DNA from: Brachypterus glaber
Lineage: Eukaryota > Arthropoda > Insecta > Coleoptera > Kateretidae
Length of the DNA: 64,000 nucleotides
Direction: 5' to 3'
Assembly (NCBI GenBank): GCA_958510825.1
Contig: OY294044.1
Span: 70,320,095 to 70,384,094 of the forward strand
Shown here in pieces: positions 31,511 through 41,894 of the stretch. How positions within the stretch are numbered: position 1 is the stretch's first letter; each line of letters begins with the position of its first letter. Position numbers and translations under genes: made by a program. The notes beneath the pieces were generated by a model. It searched no databases and was not told where the DNA came from. It saw nothing but the letters and a program-made list of their open reading frames with translations.

Positions 31511-32302
31511 TAGGGCTACTGTACAAGACCACCGTTTTCAAAGATATAATCTTTAAGATTATAGAAAGTTTTATCAATTATCTTAAACACAGAAATTAGT
31601 AATTTTATAACCGTTCAACGTCTCATGCCCTTTGCTCCACTGTGCCAATGTAGGCTCATTAGTTGGTTTACCTACATTACTTTAGCAATACCTTTGCTAA
31701 AATTCCATTTATTTGTAAGATTTACCGAGAATTTACAGCTTTTACCTGATTGGATCAAGTTAATTTATTTTGATGTGGTTTACCCCCATCATGCCCAAAC
31801 AGAAGGACTTTGAGTGCTCTAATAAGCTTCGCTTTCAATAATTTTTATTCAGTAACTCAAAAACTATAAAAGATATAAAAATTATGAAATTCTAGCCGTT
31901 AGATTTTCTGTTTTCTAATATTAAACCAAAACTAATAATTAGAATTTTTAATATTTATTATATCGCCACGGAAAAGGGAAACAATTTGCGGCCAATGTTA
32001 TAACACATTTAAATAAAGCATCTAAACACCTTCAATTTGCAGCATTGAGTTTAATCATACGTAAAAAACTGACATTAAAAAAGCAAAAAATTTTAACAGG
32101 TGTAAAATTTTCCTGAATTCTAAATTGACAGTTTTAAAGCTCGATATCTCGAAAACTGTACATACAATTAGGCTGAAATTTCGGTTAATTACTAAAGACA
32201 TGAAGGTTAAAAAAATATATAATTTCCAGAAAATTTAGCAGAAGGCCAAAAACACAGGGTTTTGTGCGGGGACCAAAACCAATATGGATTCTAGTCGGGA
32301 AT

Positions 32303-33304
32303 TATCACATTAAGTGCAGTTACAGGTTTTGTTGAGTGCGTGAAAAAAGAAAAAAACTTAAATAGACTAGTCATAGCGGTTTGTGTTGACCTGAAAAAAG
32401 CTTTTGATACGGTGGACATTGAACTTTTACTTAAAAAACTAAAGAAAATGGACATAAAAGGTACTGTATACAATCTGTTTAAAACATACCTTATTGACAG
32501 AATGTACTATACAACTATAAATGGAGAAAAAAGCAAAATGGTTAACATCGGCGTTGGAGTGGTTGAGTTTTTGGGACCTATGCTCTACTTATTATATGTA
32601 CATTCACTTAAATATGCCGGCCTTAAAGCAACTTACTTTACATTCGCTGATGACACTGTGCTACTTTACTCTAGACCCAACATGAAGGAATTTCCGGAAC
32701 AAATTAATGACTTAAAAAAATACAACTGGCTTTCTAGAAACAAACTTACCATGAACAAGGAAAAATCCATGTACATGATATTTAAAAATAAAAATACCCA
32801 ATGCCCATGCATTGATATATTTTTTAATAATGAAAAATTAAATAAAGTTGATAAGTATAAATATCTTGGTCTTATAATAATACGAAACTAAATTGGAAAG
32901 CTCACATATCTAAGATAAATGGCAAAATTGTTTCTCTTGTTTCAGCATTAAAAAGGTCTTCAGTATTACTTAACAACAATAGTAAAAGCTTACTCTATTA
33001 TGGGTGCTTTGAGCCTCATATAAGATATTTAATACCCTGCTGGGGCAATACAGCCCAAGTTTATTTAAACATGCTCCAACGGGTACAAAATAAAGTTCTA
33101 AAATTACTTTACGGATTTTATCATCGCTTTTCTACTGTTGAACTCTACACCAAGACAAAATTTAATAATGTGGTGAAAATTAAAAATAACTTTTAAAATT
33201 AATATATTGCATTTTAAATAAAAAACTAAAAAGTTCCATTATTTTACAAAAACAAGATGATATACACAGTCACCCGACGAGAAGTGCAACAAATATTAAG
33301 CTAA
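32303..33304 (+). pseudogene. LINE RT fragment, part 1
   Basis: The frame reads VTGFVECVKKEKN then CVDLKKAFDTVD (RT motif A), a damaged motif B region (VGVVEFLGPMLYLL), catalytic FADDTVLLYS (about 32645) and KYKYLGLIII. After a frameshift near 32885 it continues as LNWKAHISKINGK, IPCWGN and LQRVQNKVLKLLYG. This is a CR1/Jockey-type RT with the 5' half missing. A fold-back element interrupts the C-terminal codons at 33305; the LINE resumes at 35199. Confidence 0.82.
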
Positions 33305-35198
33305 GGTTTCCTCCAAAATTCGCAGTCGCTGACGACGGGTAGCCGCGACCAGGTCGTTAAGACCCTACCTGTTTTCCTCGGTCTCGCCAGTCGTCAGTCG
33401 CTATTCTGTTAGCTGGCCATTTTATAAACAGCTGTTTTTTTTGTTTGCGAGTTTATGCTTATCAATCAGTATGCATATCTCTAAAAAGTCGGTTCTTCTA
33501 ATGTTGCTGAATTTACAACCAATGGACAACCAGATTCTGGTACAATGGATAACCAGGCACAGGTTCTGGCAGCCAGGATCCTTAAAGTGTATTAACTATC
33601 AGAACAAAATCATAAAATATTTACAACCTTACCTAACTTATTTGTGACTTTTATCTGGGTCAAACCAAATTAAAGTTATAAATATTTAAAAAAATAATAT
33701 AAATATACGAATTGTACTAATTTGACAACTAAAAGACAGTTTATTAATTAAAAACATATTTGTTGAGCAATGGGTACCAAAAATTAAAAAAAAAAAGAAT
33801 ACAAAATACAAAAAAACCGTTTAAAACAATGTTTATAAACAAAGTATTGAGAAAAAAAAAAACGTTTTTTAACATCCCTACAAATACAAACTAATACATA
33901 CCTGCCATAACTATTTCCACTCTGCACTGAGATAAATTTTTACATCCACGTGCATGGGTAATTTACTTGCAGCTGCTGCTGATGTGAATTTACACTCGAA
34001 GCGTTAATATAAATGCGGTGTGTATTATATTTTTACATCTAGTGTGTAAAGTTTACACCAACGCGTAAATATACTTTTTACCTAAAACCCTTTCAGATTC
34101 TCTTTCAGCAACCATAAAAACCCCAATACACCAATTTTCACAAAAACTACCCCCCACCCCTCAGGGGCTGAAATTAGAAAAAAATTGTTAAAAGATTTAG
34201 TTTTAGCGACCTCAGAAACCGCAATATATAAATTTTCAAGAAAAAGCCCAATATACCAATTTTCACGAAAACTACCCCCCACCCCTCAGGGGGTGGATTT
34301 AGAATTTTTTAATTATCAGATTCACTTTCAGCAACCTGAAAAAGCCCAATATACCAATTTTCACGAAAACTACCCACCGCCCCTTTGGGGTAGGAGTTAG
34401 ATTTTTTTTATAATCAGATTCACTTTCAGCAACCTCAAAAACCCCAATATACCAGTTTTCATGAAAACTACTCCCCACCCCTCAGGGGGCGAAATTAGAA
34501 AAAAAATTATTATCAGATTCATATTCGCCAACCCCAAAAACCCCTGTATACCAATTTTGAGGAAAATATTGAAAATATTTAAAAATATTTACCCCGTCAC
34601 CCCCTCGGAAAATGATTATCAGATTCAATTTCAGCAACCTCAAAAAGCCTATATAGCAATTTTCAATTATTTTCTAAAATAAATGTATTTTTCCCCATTT
34701 GCCGCACCCTATTGTCCAAAGTCCAAACCAAAAACAATCCCGAGCTAGAACTTTTGGTAACCTGTATGTAAAATATCAAGTCTCTAGCTTAAAGCATTCT
34801 TAAGTTATCGTGCCCACAAGATTTTCCGGACAGATAAATTGATTTATATTATAAAACGTCATAAAACGCAAATATACTCAAAAAAAAAATTTGGAATTTT
34901 TTGCACGAATAAAAGGCTTTCCGAAATTTTGAAAATTTTCAAAATGGGAAAGCAAAATAAACACTTGTCACAGCGTACATCTGTTCACACACTGTCAAAT
35001 TCGTGACAAATTAGTCGTACGTCTGCTCCCGGAGCGGTCAAGTGACCAGCGACCAAACGAACAGCGACCGGTAGTTAGTAGTAACGACAGCAGCAGCTAG
35101 GAAAACAAGGACATTTAAAATGCATTGGAGACGTCTTAACGACTCGGTCGCGGCTACCCGGTCGCAGTCGTCAGCCTCTGCGACTTTTGGAGGAAACC
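33305..35198. mobile_element. Fold-back element with internal ~98-bp tandem repeats
   Basis: TIRs begin GGTTTCCTCCAAAA and carry a shared GGTAGCCGCGACC block (33350 and, inverted, about 35150). The element sits in the LINE between RSATNIKL and SFRQQLAATAF. Imperfect 8-bp flanks, AAGCTAAG and AGCTTTAG, may be a decayed TSD. Inside, about 34085-34680 holds roughly six copies of a 98-bp unit containing CCAATTTTCACGAAAACTA and a CCCCTCAGGGG palindrome. No ORF of note. Confidence 0.78.
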
Positions 35199-35422
35199 GT
35201 AGCTTTAGACAACAGTTGGCCGCAACAGCATTCACTCAAGAAGCTCCTATATACCAGGGAATAAAACTCTACAACAAAGTACCTGCTATGTAAAAAGTAT
35301 TAGAAACATGAGAATATTTATTTATTAAAAAAAAAAATGATTATGTATTATGAACTGTAAATTTGTCCGAGTTTCCAGTTCTAAACTGATTTTCGGTCAG
35401 GAATAAATAATAATAATAATTA
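35199..35422 (+). pseudogene. LINE C terminus and (AAT)n tail, part 2
   Basis: The frame resumes at SFRQQLAATAF and reads IYQGIKLYNKVPAM, a typical LINE C-terminal end. A short 3' UTR ends in an AATAAATAATAATAAT-type tail at about 35402-35420, just before the next fold-back element. Confidence 0.7.
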
Positions 35423-35444
35423 CATGAAAAATTACATGTAAAAT

Positions 35445-36343
35445 GGGTAGGGGTCTTTACCTCGAAAAAATTTACCTCGCAAGCAATTACCTAGAAAATT
35501 TTTACCTTGAAAAAAATTACCTCGAACACCGTTACCTCGAAAAATTTTACCTCGAAAGCCCATTACCTCCCACGAAAATAACTTCGAAAGGACATTACCT
35601 CTAAAGAAAATACCTTGAACGAACATTACCTCGTATAAAAAATTACATCTAAAATACATAATTTTTTAAAAATTATAAAAAAACCAAACCAAACAAAATT
35701 GTTTTTAGAAAAAGAAGGGAAATTTAACATCAATAAACTTAGTTATTTAAAGCAATATTATTGATATATTATACAATAAGAAAGTATTTGAAATCACAAA
35801 TAATCAAAAAGCCGTCAATAAATCTACAGCAACATTTTTTATAAAAAATAAATAAATAATTAACAATAAATGTTTTTCCTTTGCAAGCAGTGTCACCATA
35901 TTTTCCAAATTTCCAAAAAAACTTGTCTTTGTACACACGAACTTTATAATACACAAGGTTTTTATACACCGCTAAATTATCTTTCGCGAACTCTTGATAT
36001 AGGTTAATCGATTTATTGTGAAATATTTACCAAAACTAAAAGCTAATAATTTCCCGTAAATTAAAATTTAATCAATAAATAATAAAATATGAGCAAAAAA
36101 ACTACAATATACAATAATCAAAAAGAAACAGATAAATAATAAAAAAGTCCTTTTCGAGGTAAAAGTCGTTCGAGGTAAAATCTTTCGAGGTAATGTACTT
36201 TCGAGGTAACAACTTTTCGAGGTAATGTCCTTCCGAGGTAATTTTTTTCGAGGTAATGTCCTTTCGAGGTAAATTTATTCGAGGTATTTTTCTCGAGGTA
36301 TTTGCTTTCGAGGTAAATTTTTTCGAGGGTAAGGCCGGCTCCC
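35445..36343. mobile_element. Fold-back element with TACCTCGAAA-type repeat arms, 9-bp TSD
   Basis: The 899-bp element lies between ATGTAAAAT duplications (35436-35444 and 36344-36352). Both ends begin GGG and run into irregular arrays of 16-20-bp units containing TTACCTCGAAA. There are about ten units in the left arm (35458-35645) and about ten inverted in the right arm (36150-36330). The centre is unique AT-rich sequence. Architecture parallels the element at 20615-21194, although the sequences are unrelated. Confidence 0.85.
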
Positions 36344-36352
36344 ATGTAAAAT

Positions 36353-37980
36353 CTAGTAAGTTTTACATGTATCTGAAATGAATCGCATTTACATGCAGAA
36401 TTATGTGTAATTACATATTTATTTTGTAAAGTGTAGTTTAAAAGCCAAAAATATTCCTGAAAAACTTAATTAAATGGGCCAGAAATAAAGTATTTCAATA
36501 CCTTTCTAAAGAAACACTAAAGAATTTTATAAATTATTTTAAGAAAAAATACGCAAGAATTGAATCATAATTATCCATATGATATATCCACTTTTATAAA
36601 ATTTTCAGGAAATGAAAAAAAAAAACGTTTAAATTATTTAGCTTGAAAAAAAGTAATATTCTGTAAAAGCAATTTCATTTAAAAGGTTTAATAAAGCAGG
36701 ATATTTTTTAACAAAGAAAGTTAACAATTCGGTGTAATTTTCAAAAAATATATTGGAAATATCTGGTTTTGAACACAAATGGGACAAATGTTTCGAAAAA
36801 TAGTATTAGTTTTTTTTTAATGATCAAACTAAACTCAAAATAAACAATTTTTTTTTCTAAAAATTAAAAAAAGCTTTCTTCTAGTAATCAATCACCTAGT
36901 TCGTTTTCGCCTTCTTGGGTTTTTTGGGTTTCATTTACCTTCATGGTACCTTCGATGGTTGGATATAACTGGTTTTGCTCAGAGGCCCCAAGTTAACGTA
37001 ACGATTTAAATAGTTTATTTTGAGCTTTGATCCAAAATGAGTACAAAAATAGACAGAACTCACGAAGAAGATTTGAAAACCGTTAAAATATGATTTTGTG
37101 TAAAAAGTGGATATAACTGGTTTTGAATGCGAACTCCTCAATTGATCTAAATTAATGTTAGAAAGAAATTAGTTAGAAAAACCGAATAGTTTACTTACAT
37201 GTATAAAAAATATCCAAAGCAAATATTTTAGGATTTTATAAACAAACATATTTTTTAAAACACTCACTCATCACAAAACTATAAACACAGATTTAAAACT
37301 AAACTGAATAAGAAAAATCTATTGGTGACACCTGATATTTTTACTTCTAAGAAAAATACTACCTATTTTGTTGTATGTTAATCCGAAAATTTACCTTTTA
37401 AATACCTACCATAAACAAACCTATTTGTACCATAGGCAGTACCACGAAATGGGAGATTTTAGTAGGGACACTAAAAGTTTTTAAAAGTATTTCACGGTGC
37501 GGTAGATGAAATATTTAGTTTAACTTTGAATAAACCCATTTGTTTTTTAATAAATCTATTCTAGAATATAAGACCTAAGAATTATTTAGTTTAATTTAAT
37601 TTAATTAAAAAAAAAATCTATCGAGCCTTAAAGCGCTAACAGCGTCACATTTTTTTAGCGGATAGTCGCTTTTTTATTACATCAATCTATAGAGCTTATT
37701 ATTCTAAATAACTTTGCTTTCTTAAAGTTTTTTTTTCTTGCTTCAACCGTTTTTTAGTTTTTCGCTATCCAGAAATGCAAAATTGACCTTAAATAAATGA
37801 CGATAGAAAAAAATTGTTCAGAAAAATGAACCCCATCGACTGGTATAATAGAAAAGTTGCTTGCCAACATATTTCCAGTCTTTTAACTTATAGGTACCTA
37901 ACCTAACCTTAATTTTATACTTTTTGTTCACCAAAATAAAGAAAAATTTGTGGCAAATAGTTATCTAAACTCTATTCACA
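36353..37980. other. Unassigned AT-rich sequence
   Basis: About 1.6 kb with no recognised gene or repeat family. A TGGATATAACTGGTTTTG phrase occurs twice (about 36958 and 37108), flanking about 150 bp. Confidence 0.5.
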
Positions 37981-37981
37981 C

Positions 37982-38310
37982 CAGGCAACCTCATGCTCTT
38001 AGCATACCTAGGCATAACAGCCGGATTTGAAAAAGTACCCAGGTATCTAGGAATTAAAACCTACAATAAGTTACCTCTTTCTGATCTGGGCCCTCGAAAA
38101 TTTAAAGAAAAAATTAAATGTTTTTTTAAGAATAACCCGTTTTATACACTTGATGATTTTTTTAACTGTAATGTAAATTCTATTAATGTTTAATGTTAGG
38201 AAATTATATGTACTAGTATAAAATTTATTAATTTTTTTTTTTAATTGACGTTTGCTGAACATTTTTCATGTAAAAACGAAGGAGCAATAAACATATTATC
38301 TTTAACTAAA
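37982..38310 (+). pseudogene. LINE C-terminal fragment
   Basis: A 66-codon frame (37993-38193) reads RYLGIKTYNKLPLSD and then FFKNNPFYTLDDFF. This is the extreme C terminus seen in CR1/Jockey-type LINEs, comparable to the IYQGIKLYNKVPAM end at 35250. It is 5'-truncated to the last part of ORF2 plus an AT-rich 3' UTR with an AATAAA at about 38286. Confidence 0.7.
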
Positions 38311-38606
38311 ATGTTCTTTTTCTATTTTGCGACTATTAAAAAAGGTCCATAAGAGGTTAGTACTTTTTTCTTTTGTGTTGGCAGCAGGACAAATTAATAC
38401 AGCTTGATGAGTTCCGTGCATATTTCAACATCGCTTTGAAGAATAATTTTCTGCAAAATTTATTTTTTAGGCTAATTTTTACAGTGTTAAATCGGTCAAG
38501 AATTTATATGTACGTTTTTTTAAATTTTAGAGCAAAATAGAAAAAATAGTATAACGCACTCGTTTCATAAAAGGTTTTTAGCACACAAGGAAAGTTAAAA
38601 AAGTTA

Positions 38607-39420
38607 ATATAAAGAACTTTCACTTTCGGGTTTAGACCGTGTTAATGGATTTTCACTTTCCGACGTTTCGTCTCTTACTACTAGAGACATCTTCAGGGCT
38701 TAATCTGAAACTAAGTTTCGAATCAACTTGTGTCACTATTTATGACGAGTTGTGGTTATTCACCAGTGACGAGGTTTTTCCTATCAAAGACTTCCATATT
38801 GCAGGTAAGTGGTAACCAGTGTCCCGATTGATATTGTTAGGATGCTTGATGATTTCTATCGATTCCCGTATCTTCCTTGGCATTTTTCTGTTTTCTGTTA
38901 ATATTTGTTTTGTTTCAGACAAATTGATTTTATGACCTGTTTCATGTACATGTTCGGCTACTGCCGATAAGGAAACTTGTTTTTTTCTTATATTGCGCTC
39001 ATGCTCTTGAAGTCTTGTAGAAATTTTTCTCTTAGTTTCACTTATGTAAACCGTACCACAAGAGCAGGGTATTTTATATACGCCTTCTGAACTCAGGGGT
39101 ATTTTGTCTTTTGTTGAAGTAAAACATTGACCTAATTTTTGGTTGGACCGAAATATAGGCTTAATATTTGACTTCTTCAAAAGTTTACCTATTTTATCCG
39201 TAATACCGCTTACATAGGGAAGTATAACTTGTGTCTGTCTGTCATTGTCACTATTGTCCTGTTGTTTGGGTCTGGGATTTCTGTATTTGTATATGGTCTT
39301 ATTAATGTCTTTTTTGGTATAACCGTTCATGGTCAAGGCTTTGGTTAGTTTAAGGAGTTCTGTGTCTAGGGAATTCTTGTCTGAAATCATGAAAGCCCTA
39401 TGAACAAGTGAATTAACTAC
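38607..39420 (-). mobile_element. Penelope-like element 3' half, inverted copy
   Basis: A 216-codon frame (39390-38740) carries a PLE GIY-YIG endonuclease: a leader with LPYVSGITDKIGKLLKKSN, then KIPCSCGTVYISETKRK, RLQEHERN and HVHETGHKI. The YIG motif is YIS here, a Gly-to-Ser change, so this copy is probably catalytically impaired. The RT portion is missing (5' truncation). It forms one 814-bp arm of a near-perfect palindrome with the copy at 39426-40239, separated by 5 bp. Confidence 0.92.
38661..38698 (-). ncRNA. Candidate minimal hammerhead ribozyme in PLE (inverted copy)
   Basis: The minus strand has CTGAAGA (core box, fits CUGANGA), a 5-bp stem GTCTC/GAGAC with a loop, then CGAAAC and GTC. 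These are the ordered conserved parts of a hammerhead with an extremely short stem III. PLEs are known to carry such ribozymes. Activity is not shown by sequence. Confidence 0.55.
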
Positions 39421-39425
39421 GCTCG

Positions 39426-40270
39426 GTAGTTAATTCACTTGTTCATAGGGCTTTCATGATTTCAGACAAGAATTCCCTAGACACAGAACTCCTTAAACTA
39501 ACCAAAGCCTTGACCATGAACGGTTATACCAAAAAAGACATTAATAAGACCATATACAAATACAGAAATCCCAGACCCAAACAACAGGACAATAGTGACA
39601 ATGACAGACAGACACAAGTTATACTTCCCTATGTAAGCGGTATTACGGATAAAATAGGTAAACTTTTGAAGAAGTCAAATATTAAGCCTATATTTCGGTC
39701 CAACCAAAATTTAGGTCAATGTTTTACTTCAACAAAAGACAAAATACCCCTGAGTTCAGAAGGCGTATATAAAATACCCTGCTCTTGTGGTACGGTTTAC
39801 ATAGGTGAAACTAAGAGAAAAATTTCTACAAGACTTCAAGAGCATGAGCGCAATATAAGAAAGAAACAAGTTTCCTTATCGGCAGTAACCGAACATGTAC
39901 ATGAAACAGGTCATAAAATCAATTTGTCTGAAACAAAACAAATATTAACAGAAAACAGAAAAATGCCAAGGAAGATACGGGAATCGATAGAAATCATCAA
40001 GCATCCTAACAATATCAATCGGGACACTGGTTACCACTTACCTGCAATATGGAAGTCTTTGATAGGAAAAACCTCGTCACGGGTGAATAACCACAACTCG
40101 TCATAAATAGTGACACAAGTTGATTCGAAACTTAGTTTCAGATTAATCCCTGAAGATGTCTCTAGTAGTAAGAGACGAAACGTCGGAAAGTGAAAATCCA
40201 TTAACACGGTCTAAACCCGAAAGTGAAAGTTCTTTATATCTTAATGGCCGTGAAAGCTTAAAATCTAAAA
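39426..40270 (+). mobile_element. Penelope-like element 3' half, direct copy
   Basis: A 216-codon frame (39456-40106) has the same GIY-YIG domain, with GTVYIGETKRK intact. It differs from the inverted copy at only four residues over the frame. The 3' end extends about 30 bp beyond the palindrome, to the segment identical to bases 1-74 of the window. RT is absent, so this is a 5'-truncated copy. Head-to-head partial copies are a known PLE habit. Confidence 0.93.
40148..40186 (+). ncRNA. Candidate minimal hammerhead ribozyme in PLE (direct copy)
   Basis: Same arrangement as in the inverted copy: CTGAAGA, stem GTCTC/GAGAC, CGAAAC, then GTC followed by GGAAAG. Cleavage would be expected just after GTC at about 40184. 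Confidence is limited because stem III is only two base pairs with no separate loop, which usually needs dimer formation. Confidence 0.57.
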
Positions 40271-40286
40271 AAAGTTAATTTTTACC

Positions 40287-40716
40287 GTGTTAAGATTGTG
40301 GATTGTTTACTTGCTGTGGAAAAGAGAAGAGCTGACTATAAAAGACATCAAAATTGGTCATGAATTTAAATGTAAGATCTATCCTCTTCAATTTGGTTTC
40401 CGAAAAGGTAAAAGTGCACTTGATGCCATTTCCCTAATTACCTCAACTGCTCACCGTGAGCTGAAAAAGGGTAACCACACAGTTCTTGTGACCTTGGACA
40501 TTAACTTTGCATTTGATCATGTAAACTTATCCCTTTTATATCCCCTAATGGCTCAGATGAAGGTCCCAAAAGACATAGCACACCTCTTAATCCAACTATA
40601 TCAACTCAGAAATATTTACGTGGCAGATCCAGACCCGGTAACTGGAAAAGTAGGTCCCAGAATAGCGTCAATAGGTCCCTCAAGGTTCTATCCTAAGCCC
40701 CATCCTTTTTATCATA
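40287..40716 (+). pseudogene. I-like LINE RT fragment, part 1
   Basis: The frame (40287-40730) contains FGFRKGKSALDAIS, LVTLDINFAFDHVN (RT motif A region) and a following helix. It breaks at a TA dinucleotide where a fold-back element is inserted (40717). The 5' endonuclease part is missing. Confidence 0.8.
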
Positions 40717-41894
40717 CACGGTGTATTTGAAAAAGCGTTCGAAATTTAAACAGATGATTCTACCTCATAAAATATGACAAAAAGTTCCTATAAACATATG
40801 TCTAAAAATGCGTCATAAGGGAGCTACGCCCCTTTGAAAGTGGATAAAAAAATCGGTTTTTATTTAATAACTCAGGAACCCTTTGAGATATATCAACGAG
40901 GTTTTGCACGTCAACTAATCCTACCAAGGCCAGTTTCTATGTGTTATTTTCATGTACTTATTTCAACCAGTGGTGTGCGAAACGGGGGGGGGGGCTTATC
41001 AGTTTTTTGTCCCAAACTTTTTTCTGTGTAACTTTTTTGCAATTTTATTTTTGAAATATGATTCCTCAGGTCAAAATACATAAAAAAGGTACTCTTGTTG
41101 TAATACTTTAGATTTAACCGTTTTCGAGAAAAATTCATTTGAAGGTGAAATTCCACGGTTTGAGGACGAAAAATTAAATACTAAAATGTTGAAAACCAAA
41201 ATTTAATGATGCAGGGCGAATGTTCATTAAAAACTAAGAAAAAAACCTCATATACAGGTACTTCCAAAAATGAATCCTAATGGAGCTATGGTCTCCTAAA
41301 TATGCACCGTTTTTAAAGGGCTATGGTAGCTTTAAAAGCGTTTTTTCGACCTACATGTATGGAAACTTTTTTTCTTAGTTTTTAATGTAGAATAACATTG
41401 CAACATTAAAATTTTGGTTTTCGACATTTTAGTATTTAATTTTTCGTCCGCGAACAGTGAAATTTCACCTTCAAATGAACTTTTCTCGAAAACGGTTAAT
41501 CCTACAGTATTACAACAAGAGTACTTTTTTAAGTATTTTGACCTGAGGAATCATATTTCAAAAATAAAATTGCAAAAAAGTTACACAGAAAAAAGTTTGG
41601 GACAAAAAACCGATAAGGCCCCCCCCTGTTTCGCACATCCCTGGTTTAAATAAGTACGTGAAAATGACATACAAAGATGGGCCTTATTAGGATTAATTCA
41701 CGTGCAAAACCTCGTTAATATATCTCAAAGGTTTCCTAAGTTATTAAATAAAAACCGATTTTTTTAGCCAATTTCAAAGGGGCATAGCTCCCTTATGACG
41801 CATTTTTAGACATATGTTTATAGGAACTTTTTGTCATATTTTATCATGTAGAATCACGTGTTAAAATTTCCTACGCTATTTCAAATACACCCTG
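40717..41894. mobile_element. Tc1/mariner-type fold-back element (TA TSD)
   Basis: The 1,178-bp element starts CACGGTGTATTTGAAA and ends with TTTCAAATACACCCTG, with TA on each side. Long arms of over 500 bp are inverted copies, including AACTCAGGAACCCTTTGAGA and its mirror near 41730. They contain a G-run beside a TGCGAAAC block. TA target and TIRs fit the Tc1/mariner group. No transposase frame is present. A diverged relative lies at 60309-61070. Confidence 0.82.

Larger units (their letters stand above)
29337..32271. mobile_element. Large rearranged fold-back element (~2.9 kb)
   Basis: The outer ends are inverted: CCCCGCACAAAACCCCGTG at 29337 and its complement ending at 32271. The left arm (to about 30200) is mirrored in two separated right-hand blocks, about 30890-31230 and 31570-32271. 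The diagnostic GGGCATGATAGGGG-type block occurs at about 29825 and, inverted, at about 31040 and 31790. The right arm is thus partly duplicated and split by inserted sequence, including a LINE-like 3' tail (about 31240-31320, minus strand) and a hairpin. No transposase was recognised and no clear TSD was found. Confidence 0.7.
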
